This document shows positions 1 to 5,224 of a stretch of DNA of 5,452 nt, piece after piece. The stretch spans positions 5,379-10,830 of the forward strand of contig MGCE01000162.1 of NCBI GenBank assembly GCA_001790315.1. Reading direction: 5' to 3'. The DNA is from Candidatus Rokubacteria bacterium RIFCSPLOWO2_02_FULL_72_37. GTDB lineage: Bacteria; Methylomirabilota; Methylomirabilia; Rokubacteriales; CSP1-6. The translations under genes were made by a program, and so were the position numbers. Each line of letters opens with the position of its first letter. The stretch's first letter is position 1. Under the pieces are notes generated by a model, which was not told the DNA's origin, ran no database searches, and was given only the letters and a program-made list of their open reading frames with translations.

Positions 1-631
1 GGCCCGGCCGCGCGCCGCGCACCCAGGCGCGGAGCGCGCCGAGTGCCCGGGCGGACTCGAGGCCCGTGATGTGCCTGAACGTGTCGGTGCCGAAGGCGAC
101 GTCGTTCGGCCGCACGATGCGGCCCCGCTCGTCGATCCAGAGGATCGTCGGCACGTTCACGATGTTGTAGAGATCCGCCAGCACGTGGCGCGTGTCGATC
201 AGCGATGGGTGGGTCGGTCGCGCCGCCTCGATCCACGGGCGGGCGGCCTCGGGGCTCACGTCGAGCGCCACCGTGATGACCGTCAACCCCGCGTCGCGGA
301 GCTCCTCCCAGAGCGCCTGCCACACGGGCAGGTCGAGGCGGCAGCCTCACCAGGAGGCGTACGCGACCAGCAGCACCTTGCGACCCCGGTGTGCCGAGAG
401 TGCGTGCAGGCGGCCGTCGAGGTCGGGCAGCGAGAAGTCGGGCGCCTCGAGCGTCGCGAGGACGCGCGCCCGCTCGCGCGCGGCGACGCCCAGGTACGCA
501 GCGCGCGCCTCGCGGTCGATCGCGACCGGCCGCCCGGCGCTCGCGGCTCGCTCCGCGAGCGCCACCCCCTCGGTGTCCGCCACCTCGAGGACCCGGCCGT
601 CGTCGATGACCGTGAACGGCGGTTGCGCCAT
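1..631 (-). CDS. Redoxin (AhpC/TSA-TlpA-like thioredoxin fold), probable selenoprotein with in-frame TGA; C-terminus beyond window
   Basis: A probable thiol/selenol oxidoreductase of the peroxiredoxin/TlpA type. The ATG at 629-631 is preceded by a strong GGGGAGGA ribosome binding site with 5-base spacing. Residues 1-60 form an N-terminal segment I do not recognise. The redoxin core begins at residue 62 (EAPDFSLPDLDG), followed by the beta strand KVLLVAYASW. Codon 95 is TGA (347-349), then Gly96-Cys97-Arg98-Leu-Asp-Leu-Pro. The frame stays open from 346 to the window edge (115 codons). It shows typical fold elements: a helix (VWQALWEELRDAG), a strand (LTVITVALD) and the cis-Pro motif NVPTILWID with Pro161. 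A decayed gene would not be expected to keep the fold intact after the stop, so I read codon 95 as selenocysteine, giving a U-G-C active site. A SECIS-like hairpin lies just downstream. It is the last visible gene of the operon, 18 bases after the SDR. The alternatives are a nonsense mutation or a sequencing error replacing TGC/TGT. The substrate is unknown. Confidence 0.85.
316..332 (-). promoter_or_regulatory. SECIS-like hairpin downstream of the in-frame UGA
   Basis: On the minus-strand mRNA the bases CCTGCC-CGTGT-GGCAGG form a perfect 6-bp stem (5 of 6 pairs G-C) closing a 5-base loop. The stem begins 15 bases after the UGA, and the loop GU lies 22-23 bases after it. Bacterial SECIS elements are hairpins inside the coding region just after the UGA. 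They have a short stem and a small apical loop carrying a G or GU in its first positions, roughly 16-37 bases from the UGA, where SelB binds. This hairpin fits in both geometry and loop content. A lower stem is possible between CCTC (335-338) and a downstream GAGG. GC-rich DNA makes chance hairpins common, so the support comes from position and loop combined. Confidence 0.65.
347..349 (-). other. In-frame UGA, probable selenocysteine codon
   Basis: The codon replaces the residue right after the Trp of the thioredoxin-type active-site motif (Ser-Trp-U-Gly-Cys-Arg), where families of this fold carry the nucleophilic cysteine. It is the only stop in the frame between the ATG at 631 and the window edge. 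UGA specifically, not UAA or UAG, at a catalytic Cys position is the classic signature of a selenoprotein. The partner Cys97 two residues on would form a selenenylsulfide (UxC) pair. Confidence 0.8.
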
Positions 632-649
632 CGGATCCTCCCCGCGGGG

Positions 650-1438
650 CTACGTCGTCCCGGCCGGCGCCCCGAGCCGCCGCGCGATCTCGATGTCCTT
701 GCTCTGGTCGCGCAGGATCGTCGGGCTCATGACCAGCTCCTCGATCACGGTCCGGGCCGGCAGGGTCACACAGAGGAGGATCGCGCGCGCGACGTCCTCC
801 GGCTGCATCATGCTCGCGCGGGCGGCCGCGTCCGGGGGCAGCGGCCGGCGCGCGAGGATCGGCGTGTCCACCTCCGCCGGCATGATCGTCGTCGCGCGGA
901 TCCCGCGGTCCCGCAGCACGGTGTGGACGTGGCCCATCAGGTTGCGCACGGCGGCCTTGGCGGCGCCGTACGGCGCGCCGCCGATCAGGCCGGGCTTGAG
1001 CGCCGCGAGCGAGGACACGGTGACGATCGTGCCGCCGCCGCGCGCGATCATGCCGGGCAGCACGGCCTGGGTGAGCGTGAACACGGCGTTCAGGTTGACG
1101 TTGAGGACGCCGTCCCACTCCTCGCGGCTCACCCAGCGGACGTTGCGCACGCGGCTCGAGTACCCGGCGTTGTTGACGAGGACGTCCACGCGGCCCAGGG
1201 TCGTCTCCGCCCACTCGACCAGCGCGCGCGCCGCCGGAGCGGCCTCGACGTCGAGCTGCCGCGCCGTGGCGTGTCCGCCGGCCGCCGCGATCTCCGCCGC
1301 GACGGCGTCGAGGGGCGCCCGGCGCCGGCCCGTGATCACCACGTGCGCCCCCTCGGCCGCGAGCAGCTTCGCGGCCTCCCGGCCGATCCCGGTGCCGCCG
1401 CCCGTCACGATCGCCACCTGCCCGGAGAGCGTGGTCAT
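650..1438 (-). CDS. Short-chain dehydrogenase/reductase (classical SDR)
   Basis: A 262-residue NAD(P)-dependent oxidoreductase of the classical SDR family, expected to be cytoplasmic. The Rossmann fold carries TGGGTGIG at residues 12-19. Arg38-Arg39-Arg40 follow the second strand, which favours NADP(H) over NAD(H). Asp63-Val64 and the NNAG motif at 89-92 are present. The catalytic set is complete: Asn in the VNLNAVF helix near 115, Ser143, Tyr157 and Lys161 (YGAAK). A segment PAEVDTP at 187-193 follows, matching the usual Pro-Gly/Thr-Pro region that contacts the nicotinamide. The length is normal for the family. The substrate cannot be told from sequence; general annotations in this family such as 3-oxoacyl-ACP reductase would be over-calls. 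The ATG start at 1436-1438 has no clear Shine-Dalgarno sequence. It lies 13 bases after the Nudix stop, so translation is probably coupled to the upstream gene. Confidence 0.93.
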   Translation of the reverse strand: MTTLSGQVAIVTGGGTGIGREAAKLLAAEGAHVVITGRRRAPLDAVAAEIAAAGGHATARQLDVEAAPAARALVEWAETTLGRVDVLVNNAGYSSRVRNVRWVSREEWDGVLNVNLNAVFTLTQAVLPGMIARGGGTIVTVSSLAALKPGLIGGAPYGAAKAAVRNLMGHVHTVLRDRGIRATTIMPAEVDTPILARRPLPPDAAARASMMQPEDVARAILLCVTLPARTVIEELVMSPTILRDQSKDIEIARRLGAPAGTT

Positions 1439-1451
1439 GCGGGCGAGGATA

Positions 1452-2072
1452 TCACCACGCCCACACCGGCTGCTCGAAGTGGTCCACGCGCGTCGGGCGG
1501 CCGTGGACGACGACCTCCCGGAACTGGTAGAGCACGGCGGCCGTGGGTGCGTGGACCAGCGACGACAGGATCGGCACCTGGATGACGGGGCGGTCGCTCT
1601 CCGGGATGCTCACGAGCCGTGGCACGTCGGGGGCGTCGAGATCCGCGAGCGGCACGCGGTAGACGCTCGCCACCTCGGCGGGATTCGGCGCGGGCTCGAC
1701 GTCGCGCCCGCCCCACATCACGACGGGCGTGATGACGAAACCCGAGCGCGTCGGGTAGTCGTCGAGCAGGCCGAGCACGGCGGCCGGCGGAAGGCGCAGG
1801 CCGAGCTCCTCCTCCAGCTCCCGCAGCGCCGCGGCCGCGGCGGTCTCGCCGGGATCGAGCCGGCCGCCCGGCAGGGCCCACTGGCGGGCGTGGGCGCGGA
1901 GCGACGCCGCGCGGCGAGTCAGGAGGAAGCAGGCGCGTCCCTGCTCGTCGGAGAGGACGACGACGGCGACGGCGGCGGGCCGGCGACCATCGGGCGCCGC
2001 CGCCCGGCGCTCGAAGCCGGCGAGGTTGGCGCTCGCCCGCGCCCGGAGCGCTTCGTCGAAGGCGTGCGCCAC
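1452..2072 (-). CDS. Nudix hydrolase, CoA-pyrophosphatase (NudL/YeaB-like) type
   Basis: A 206-residue Nudix enzyme that should hydrolyse a nucleoside-diphosphate-linked substrate using divalent metal. The Nudix box is perfect: Gly70-x5-Glu76-x7-Arg84-Glu85-Leu-x-Glu88-Glu89-x-Gly91-Leu. Just before it is LLTRRAASLRAHARQWALPGG (residues 50-70, one residue longer if counted from Leu50). This resembles the coenzyme A pyrophosphatase signature LLTxR...LRxHxGxxxFPGG, but Ala-Arg replaces the usual Gly-Gln and Leu precedes PGG instead of Phe. The likely substrate is therefore CoA or an acyl-CoA, cleaved to phosphopantetheine and 3',5'-ADP; substrate assignment is inference. The GTG at 2070-2072 is chosen because it starts only 2 bases after the aldolase stop and gives a normal family length. 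The frame stays open far upstream, inside the aldolase gene, but that part is a shadow. No good ribosome binding site is visible, so coupled re-initiation is likely. Confidence 0.88.
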   Translation of the reverse strand: MAHAFDEALRARASANLAGFERRAAAPDGRRPAAVAVVVLSDEQGRACFLLTRRAASLRAHARQWALPGGRLDPGETAAAAALRELEEELGLRLPPAAVLGLLDDYPTRSGFVITPVVMWGGRDVEPAPNPAEVASVYRVPLADLDAPDVPRLVSIPESDRPVIQVPILSSLVHAPTAAVLYQFREVVVHGRPTRVDHFEQPVWAW

Positions 2073-2074
2073 GC

Positions 2075-2866
2075 TCAGTAGGCCGGGAGCCGCCCGGCCT
2101 TCGTGGCGCTCTTGCGCACCGCTGTCACCTCCTCGCCCGCCCTCGCGGCGAGGAAGCGGCTGTCGCTCGCGAGCGTGACGAACTGGTAACCCGCCTCGAT
2201 CATCTTGAGCGCGTATGCCGCGGTGTTGTTGTGGATCCCGGCCACGACGCCGTGGCGCTTGCAGGCTTCGACGATCGTCTGCTGGGCCTCCACCACGGGC
2301 GGGTCGGTCTGGTCGAGACGCGGCTTGCAGCCGAGCGCGAGCGAGAGGTCCGAGGGGCCCACGTACACGGCGTCGGCCCCGGGCACGCTCAGGATCTCGT
2401 CGAGGTTCTTCAGAGCCTCGGCGGTCTCGATCATCGGGATGACGAGCAGGTCCTGGTTGGCGTGGTCGCCGTAGTCGGCGCCCGCGTACAGGGAGGCCCG
2501 CACGGGCCCCCAGCTCCGGTAACCGCGCGGCGGATACTTGCAGGCGGCCACCAGCGCCTCGGCCTGGGCGCGCGTGTTGATCATCGGGCAGATCACGCCG
2601 TAGACGCCCGCGTCGAGGATCTTCATCAGCCGCCCGGGATCGTTCCACGGCACCCGCGCCAGCGGGATCACCGGCGTGGTGGCGATCGCCTGCAGCATCG
2701 TGGTCGCCACCTGGTAGTCGACGACGCCGTGCTGCATGTCGATCGTCAGCGAGTCGAAGCCCTGGTGCGCCATGACCTCGGCGGAAAACGCGCTCGGGAT
2801 CGCCAGCCACCCGTTCACTACCGCCCCGCCGCGCGCCCAGATCGCCCTCAGCGTGTTCTCTCTCAC
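2075..2866 (-). CDS. HpcH/HpaI family aldolase (class II, 4-hydroxy-2-oxo-acid aldolase-like)
   Basis: A 263-residue TIM-barrel aldolase of the HpcH/HpaI (citrate lyase-like) family. Members reversibly cleave 4-hydroxy-2-oxo acids to pyruvate plus an aldehyde, often at the end of aromatic or sugar-acid degradation. By comparison with E. coli HpaI, the catalytic His is His46 (DMQHG), the substrate-binding Arg is Arg71 (ARVPWND), and the metal ligands are Glu147 (PMIETAEA) and Asp173 (VGPSDLS). A Gln precedes the catalytic His where HpaI has Glu, which may mark a subfamily with a different substrate. The start is GTG at 2864-2866, which has a GAGGAG ribosome binding site 8 bases upstream and begins the family-typical N-terminus (ENTLRAIWARGG...NGWLAIPS). 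The open frame extends upstream into the nuclease gene, but that extension is a shadow. It lies 14 bases after the nuclease stop, and the Nudix gene follows after 2 bases. Confidence 0.92.
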   Translation of the reverse strand: MRENTLRAIWARGGAVVNGWLAIPSAFSAEVMAHQGFDSLTIDMQHGVVDYQVATTMLQAIATTPVIPLARVPWNDPGRLMKILDAGVYGVICPMINTRAQAEALVAACKYPPRGYRSWGPVRASLYAGADYGDHANQDLLVIPMIETAEALKNLDEILSVPGADAVYVGPSDLSLALGCKPRLDQTDPPVVEAQQTIVEACKRHGVVAGIHNNTAAYALKMIEAGYQFVTLASDSRFLAARAGEEVTAVRKSATKAGRLPAY

Positions 2867-2880
2867 GGTTCGCTCTCCTC

Positions 2881-3801
2881 TCACAGCTCCGGCCGGCACA
2901 CGGCGCGGAAGTTGCACCACCTGCAGATCCTGAGGTCCTCGGTCTTCTCGAAGTCGGCGGGCACGGCGACGTTCGCCTCCGGGTCGACCAGGTAGGCCTT
3001 CATCGACCGGACCGAGAGCCGGACCTGTTCCTTGATCTGTTGAAGCCGCGCGTCGTCCCACTGGAGTTGCGTCACCCGTGGCTCGCGCAGGTTCGCCTCA
3101 TAGAGGTCCACCTTCACCGGGGGAACGCCCAGGACCTCGTTCGCGTAGAGGGCGTAGCAACCGAGCTGGAACGCCGCGGCGGCGCCGTTGGCGGCACCGG
3201 TCTTCCAGTCCACGAGCGCGAGCCGACCCTCGTCGGTCCAGAAGCCGAAGTCCGGCGCCACCCAGACGGCCGTGCCCTCGAAGTCGAACACCTTCGACCA
3301 GTGCTCGATCGACCAGTGCTCGGACGCCGTCTTCCGGATGGTCGCGAGCAGCGGCAGGCGGAAGAAGTTGCGCAGGCACGTCGCGACGTTCTTCGAGAGC
3401 GCCTGCCACACCTCGGGCTTGAGGTCGACCGCGTACTCGTGCTCGAAGAGCGCCGGGGTCTTCGGCTCGTCGCGGTAGCGGCCCGCCTTCGACGAGCGCC
3501 AGTCGCCCCGCATGCGCGCGATGACGTCCGCGACGAAGGGCTCGACCGGGATGTCGCGCCCGTCGGCGAAGGCGTGGAACGCCATCTCGATCGCGTCGTG
3601 CGCGACCCGCCCCGCCCACTGCTGGCGTGAAGAGAGCTGCTTCAGGACGTAGAGACGCCGGACCTCCTCGCCCGCCGTCGCGTCCCAGCCGCCCCAGGAG
3701 CCGTAGTAGTGGTAGTAGTACTTGCGGCGGCACTCCTGGAAGGTGTTGTCGCGGCTGCGCGACCAGGAGAAGCTGTTCACGATCTCAGCCATCGTCGGCA
3801 T
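2881..3801 (-). CDS. PD-(D/E)XK nuclease, RecB/Cas4/AddB-like with Fe-S cluster cysteines
   Basis: A 306-residue standalone nuclease of the RecB-like PD-(D/E)XK superfamily. The visible motifs, in order, are: an N-terminal SWSRSRDNTFQECRRKYYY containing Cys24; the GxxxH motif Gly64-Arg-Val-Ala-His68; the catalytic Asp184 (VAPDFGFW) and Asp198-Trp-Lys200 (LVDWKTG); the QxxxY motif Gln212-Leu-Gly-Cys-Tyr216; and a C-terminal Cys293-x2-Cys296-x5-Cys302. One N-terminal plus three C-terminal cysteines is the layout that holds a 4Fe-4S cluster in AddB and Cas4 nucleases. All catalytic residues are present, so it should cut DNA, probably as an exonuclease. No helicase domain or cas genes accompany it, so a repair or defence role remains open. 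The start could be ATG at 3801 or ATG at 3792 (298... 303 residues); neither has a Shine-Dalgarno sequence. It heads the five-gene operon. A 14-base direct repeat lies inside it. Confidence 0.88.
   Translation of the reverse strand: MPTMAEIVNSFSWSRSRDNTFQECRRKYYYHYYGSWGGWDATAGEEVRRLYVLKQLSSRQQWAGRVAHDAIEMAFHAFADGRDIPVEPFVADVIARMRGDWRSSKAGRYRDEPKTPALFEHEYAVDLKPEVWQALSKNVATCLRNFFRLPLLATIRKTASEHWSIEHWSKVFDFEGTAVWVAPDFGFWTDEGRLALVDWKTGAANGAAAAFQLGCYALYANEVLGVPPVKVDLYEANLREPRVTQLQWDDARLQQIKEQVRLSVRSMKAYLVDPEANVAVPADFEKTEDLRICRWCNFRAVCRPEL
3294..3322. repeat. 14-base direct repeat, period 15, inside the nuclease gene
   Basis: TCGACCAGTGCTCG occurs at 3294-3307 and again at 3309-3322. In the nuclease protein it encodes a tandem EHWSI / EHWSK pair at residues 161-170, just before the strand leading to the catalytic Asp184. 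It is in frame and looks like a recent five-codon duplication. It carries no sign of a regulatory role. Confidence 0.7.
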
Positions 3802-3823
3802 TGTATGGTACTTTTTGTCCGCG
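3800..3823. promoter_or_regulatory. Compact divergent promoter region
   Basis: Only 22 bases separate the nuclease start (ATG at 3801) from the ATG at 3824 on the opposite strand. This is the one AT-rich patch in an otherwise very GC-rich stretch. On the minus strand TACAAT (3800-3805) matches a sigma-70 -10 box with one mismatch and lies 7 bases before the second ATG of the nuclease (3792), which would give a leaderless transcript. On the plus strand TATGGT (3804-3809) is a weaker -10 candidate, with a leader of about 8 bases to the ATG at 3824. Neither gene has a ribosome binding site, in keeping with leaderless or near-leaderless messages. No convincing -35 boxes were found. Confidence 0.35.
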
Positions 3824-4120
3824 ATGGGGAAGACGACGTTCACCGTGGAGTGCCCGTGCTGCAAGGCCAAGCTGACGCTCGACCCGGAGCTCCGGGCCGT
3901 CCTGTCGCACGAGCCGCCGCCGCCCACCCGCACCGTCGACGATCTCGGCGCGGCGTTCGACCGGCTGCGCACGAAGTCGGCGGAGCGCGAGCAGGCCTTC
4001 AAGGACCAGCTCCGCGCCGAGGGTGAGAAGGGCAAGCTCCTCGACCGGAAGTTCCAGGAGGGGCTCAAGCGGGCGAAGGACTCGCCCGATCCGCCGCGCC
4101 GTCCTTACGACTACGACTAG
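3824..4120 (+). CDS. Small CPCC-motif protein of unknown function
   Basis: A 98-residue hypothetical protein. It opens MGKTTFTVECPCCKAKLTLDPE, with Cys10, Cys12 and Cys13 in a CPCC arrangement between two short beta-like segments. This resembles half of a zinc ribbon; no second cysteine pair is present, so zinc would require a dimer or a partner. A Pro-rich linker (PPPPT, 31-35) follows, then a highly charged helical stretch from about 38 to 86 that could form a coiled coil, and an acidic/aromatic tail ending PYDYD. It is cytoplasmic, with no signal peptide or membrane segment. I do not recognise a named family. Real coding is supported by codon bias, by the exact fit to the divergent region and by the well-formed CPCC start. 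The ATG at 3824 was preferred because upstream in-frame codons lie inside the opposite nuclease gene. It is followed by, and overlaps, the prenyl synthase frame. Confidence 0.72.
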   Translation: MGKTTFTVECPCCKAKLTLDPELRAVLSHEPPPPTRTVDDLGAAFDRLRTKSAEREQAFKDQLRAEGEKGKLLDRKFQEGLKRAKDSPDPPRRPYDYD

Positions 4121-5147
4121 TCCACCGCCGGCCTCGGACCTGCTGCGCGAGCTCCTGCGGCGGGTCAGCCGGACCTTCTATCTCTCGCTCGCGATCCTCC
4201 CACGCGGGCTCCGCGAACCGATCGGGCTGGCCTATCTCCTGGCCCGGGCCGCCGACACCGTGGCCGACACGCGCATGCTCCCCCGCGCCGAGCGCCTGAC
4301 CCAGCTCGAGACGCTGCGCGAGGCCTTTGCGGGCGGCCCCGCCCGAGCGGACGCGATGGCGCGCGCGTGCGCGCCACACCAGGCGCACGCGGCGGAGCGC
4401 GAGTTGCTCGAGCGCGTCCCCGAGGCCCTCGCGTGCGTCGGCGCGCTGCCGACCGCGGACCGCGCGGAGGTGCGCGCGGTGCTGGCCACCCTCACCTCGG
4501 GCATGATCTTCGACCTCACGCGGTTCCCCGGGGAGGATGTCGCGGGCCTCGCGGCGCTCGAGACGCTCGAGGAGCTGGACCACTACACGTACCTCGTCGC
4601 GGGCTGCGTCGGACCGTTCTGGACGGCGCTCCACGCCGCGCACCGCCCGCGGCTCCGCCACTGGGACGTGCGCGAGATGGGCACGCTCGGCGTGCGGTTC
4701 GGCAAGGCCTTGCAGCTCACGAACGTGCTCCGTGACGTCCCCGCGGACCTGGGTCACGGTCGCTGCTACTTGCCGGCGCGCGAGCTCCGAGCGCTCGGGC
4801 TCTCGCCCACCGACCTGCTCGAGGCGGCCGGAGCCGCTCGCGCCAGACCGCTCTACCGGCGACTGCTCGGCGCGGCGCTCGAGCACTACGACACCGCGTG
4901 GCGCTACACGCTCGCGATCCCGCGCGCGGAGTGGCGCATGCGGCTCGCCTGCGCGTGGCCGCTCCTGATCGGTCTCGGCACGCTCGAGCGATTGGCCGCG
5001 CACGCGAACCCGCTCGCCGCGGCGGCCCCCGTCAAGATCACGCGAGGCGCGGTGCGCGCGTCGCTCGCCCGTTCGGTGCTCACCGTGTGGTCCGATCGGG
5101 CGCTCGCGGCCGACGCCGCGCGTCTCAGGCGTCGCATCTCCCTGTGA
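4023..5147 (+). CDS. Squalene/phytoene synthase family protein (trans-isoprenyl head-to-head synthase)
   Basis: An all-helical enzyme that condenses two prenyl diphosphates head to head (farnesyl-PP to squalene or presqualene-PP, or geranylgeranyl-PP to phytoene). It feeds hopanoid, sterol-like or carotenoid synthesis. Numbered from the GTG at 4023, it has SRTFYLSLAILP (49-60), the first Mg-binding Asp motif Asp78-Thr-Val-Ala-Asp82, SGMIFDL (159-165), YTYLVAGCVG (188-197) and the second Asp motif Asn234-Val-Leu-Arg-Asp238-Val-Pro-Ala-Asp242, followed by GRCYLP. The DTVAD style and the absence of DELVD resemble squalene synthases more than CrtB, but product assignment is uncertain. The start is the weak point. 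GTG 4023 is the only canonical start upstream of the conserved region and overlaps the small gene by 98 bases. Its first ~37 residues are Arg/Ser-rich and look like shadow translation. The true start may be a non-canonical codon near 4120-4145, with translation coupled to the upstream TAG. Confidence 0.88.
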   Translation: MRRASSSTGSSRRGSSGRRTRPIRRAVLTTTTSPPPASDLLRELLRRVSRTFYLSLAILPRGLREPIGLAYLLARAADTVADTRMLPRAERLTQLETLREAFAGGPARADAMARACAPHQAHAAERELLERVPEALACVGALPTADRAEVRAVLATLTSGMIFDLTRFPGEDVAGLAALETLEELDHYTYLVAGCVGPFWTALHAAHRPRLRHWDVREMGTLGVRFGKALQLTNVLRDVPADLGHGRCYLPARELRALGLSPTDLLEAAGAARARPLYRRLLGAALEHYDTAWRYTLAIPRAEWRMRLACAWPLLIGLGTLERLAAHANPLAAAAPVKITRGAVRASLARSVLTVWSDRALAADAARLRRRISL

Positions 5148-5155
5148 TTTCGCAC

Positions 5156-5175
5156 TTGCGCTCGCCGGAGCGCGA
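5156..5175 (+). terminator. GC-rich hairpin after the squalene/phytoene synthase gene
   Basis: Eight bases after the stop codon, TTGCGCTC-GCCG-GAGCGCGA folds into an 8-bp stem (one G-U pair) with a GCCG tetraloop. No T-tract follows, so it is either a weak or atypical terminator or an RNA 3'-end stabiliser. Its place between two genes transcribed the same way, with the next gene having its own ribosome binding site, supports a transcript boundary. Confidence 0.4.
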
Positions 5176-5214
5176 CGGCACCGTAGGTCTGGTCCCGTGC
5201 GATCACCACTCTAC

Positions 5215-5219
5215 GGAGG
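5215..5219 (+). promoter_or_regulatory. Strong Shine-Dalgarno for the basic-tail gene
   Basis: GGAGG lies 5 bases before the ATG at 5225. It decides the start and is the best evidence that this low-complexity frame is a real gene. Confidence 0.75.
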
Positions 5220-5224
5220 CGACG

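Noticed and set aside
335..348. GAGGC-TGCC-GCCTC hairpin overlapping the TGA as the SECIS
   Set aside because: The stem starts inside the UGA itself, with the loop only a few bases away. It is too close for a SelB-type element and would compete with the better-placed hairpin at 316-332.
347..631. Complete 94-residue protein or pseudogene ending at 347
   Set aside because: It would lack the catalytic residue and half of the fold, yet the frame after the TGA is intact and domain-like.
640..649. CCCCGCGGGG palindrome before the redoxin ribosome binding site
   Set aside because: The hairpin would have at most three pairs with a four-base loop. It is most likely a chance palindrome in GC-rich DNA.
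71..2081. Long plus-strand open frames (71-1585 and 192-2081)
   Set aside because: They lie opposite well-supported minus-strand genes with full motifs. Their translations are Arg/His/Ala-rich with no recognisable domain, as expected from antisense shadows in GC-rich DNA.
1452..2810. Reading the Nudix gene as a 452-residue protein starting at 2810
   Set aside because: The first ~245 residues are an out-of-frame translation of the aldolase gene. The GTG at 2072 fits the family length and operon spacing.
2867..3061. N-terminal extension of the aldolase to 3061
   Set aside because: It would lie inside the nuclease C-terminus. GTG 2866 has a clear ribosome binding site and begins the conserved N-terminus.
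4065..5003. Minus-strand 312-codon open frame opposite the prenyl synthase
   Set aside because: Composition is low in complexity (Arg/Glu/Ala) with no domain. The plus strand carries both Asp-rich catalytic motifs.
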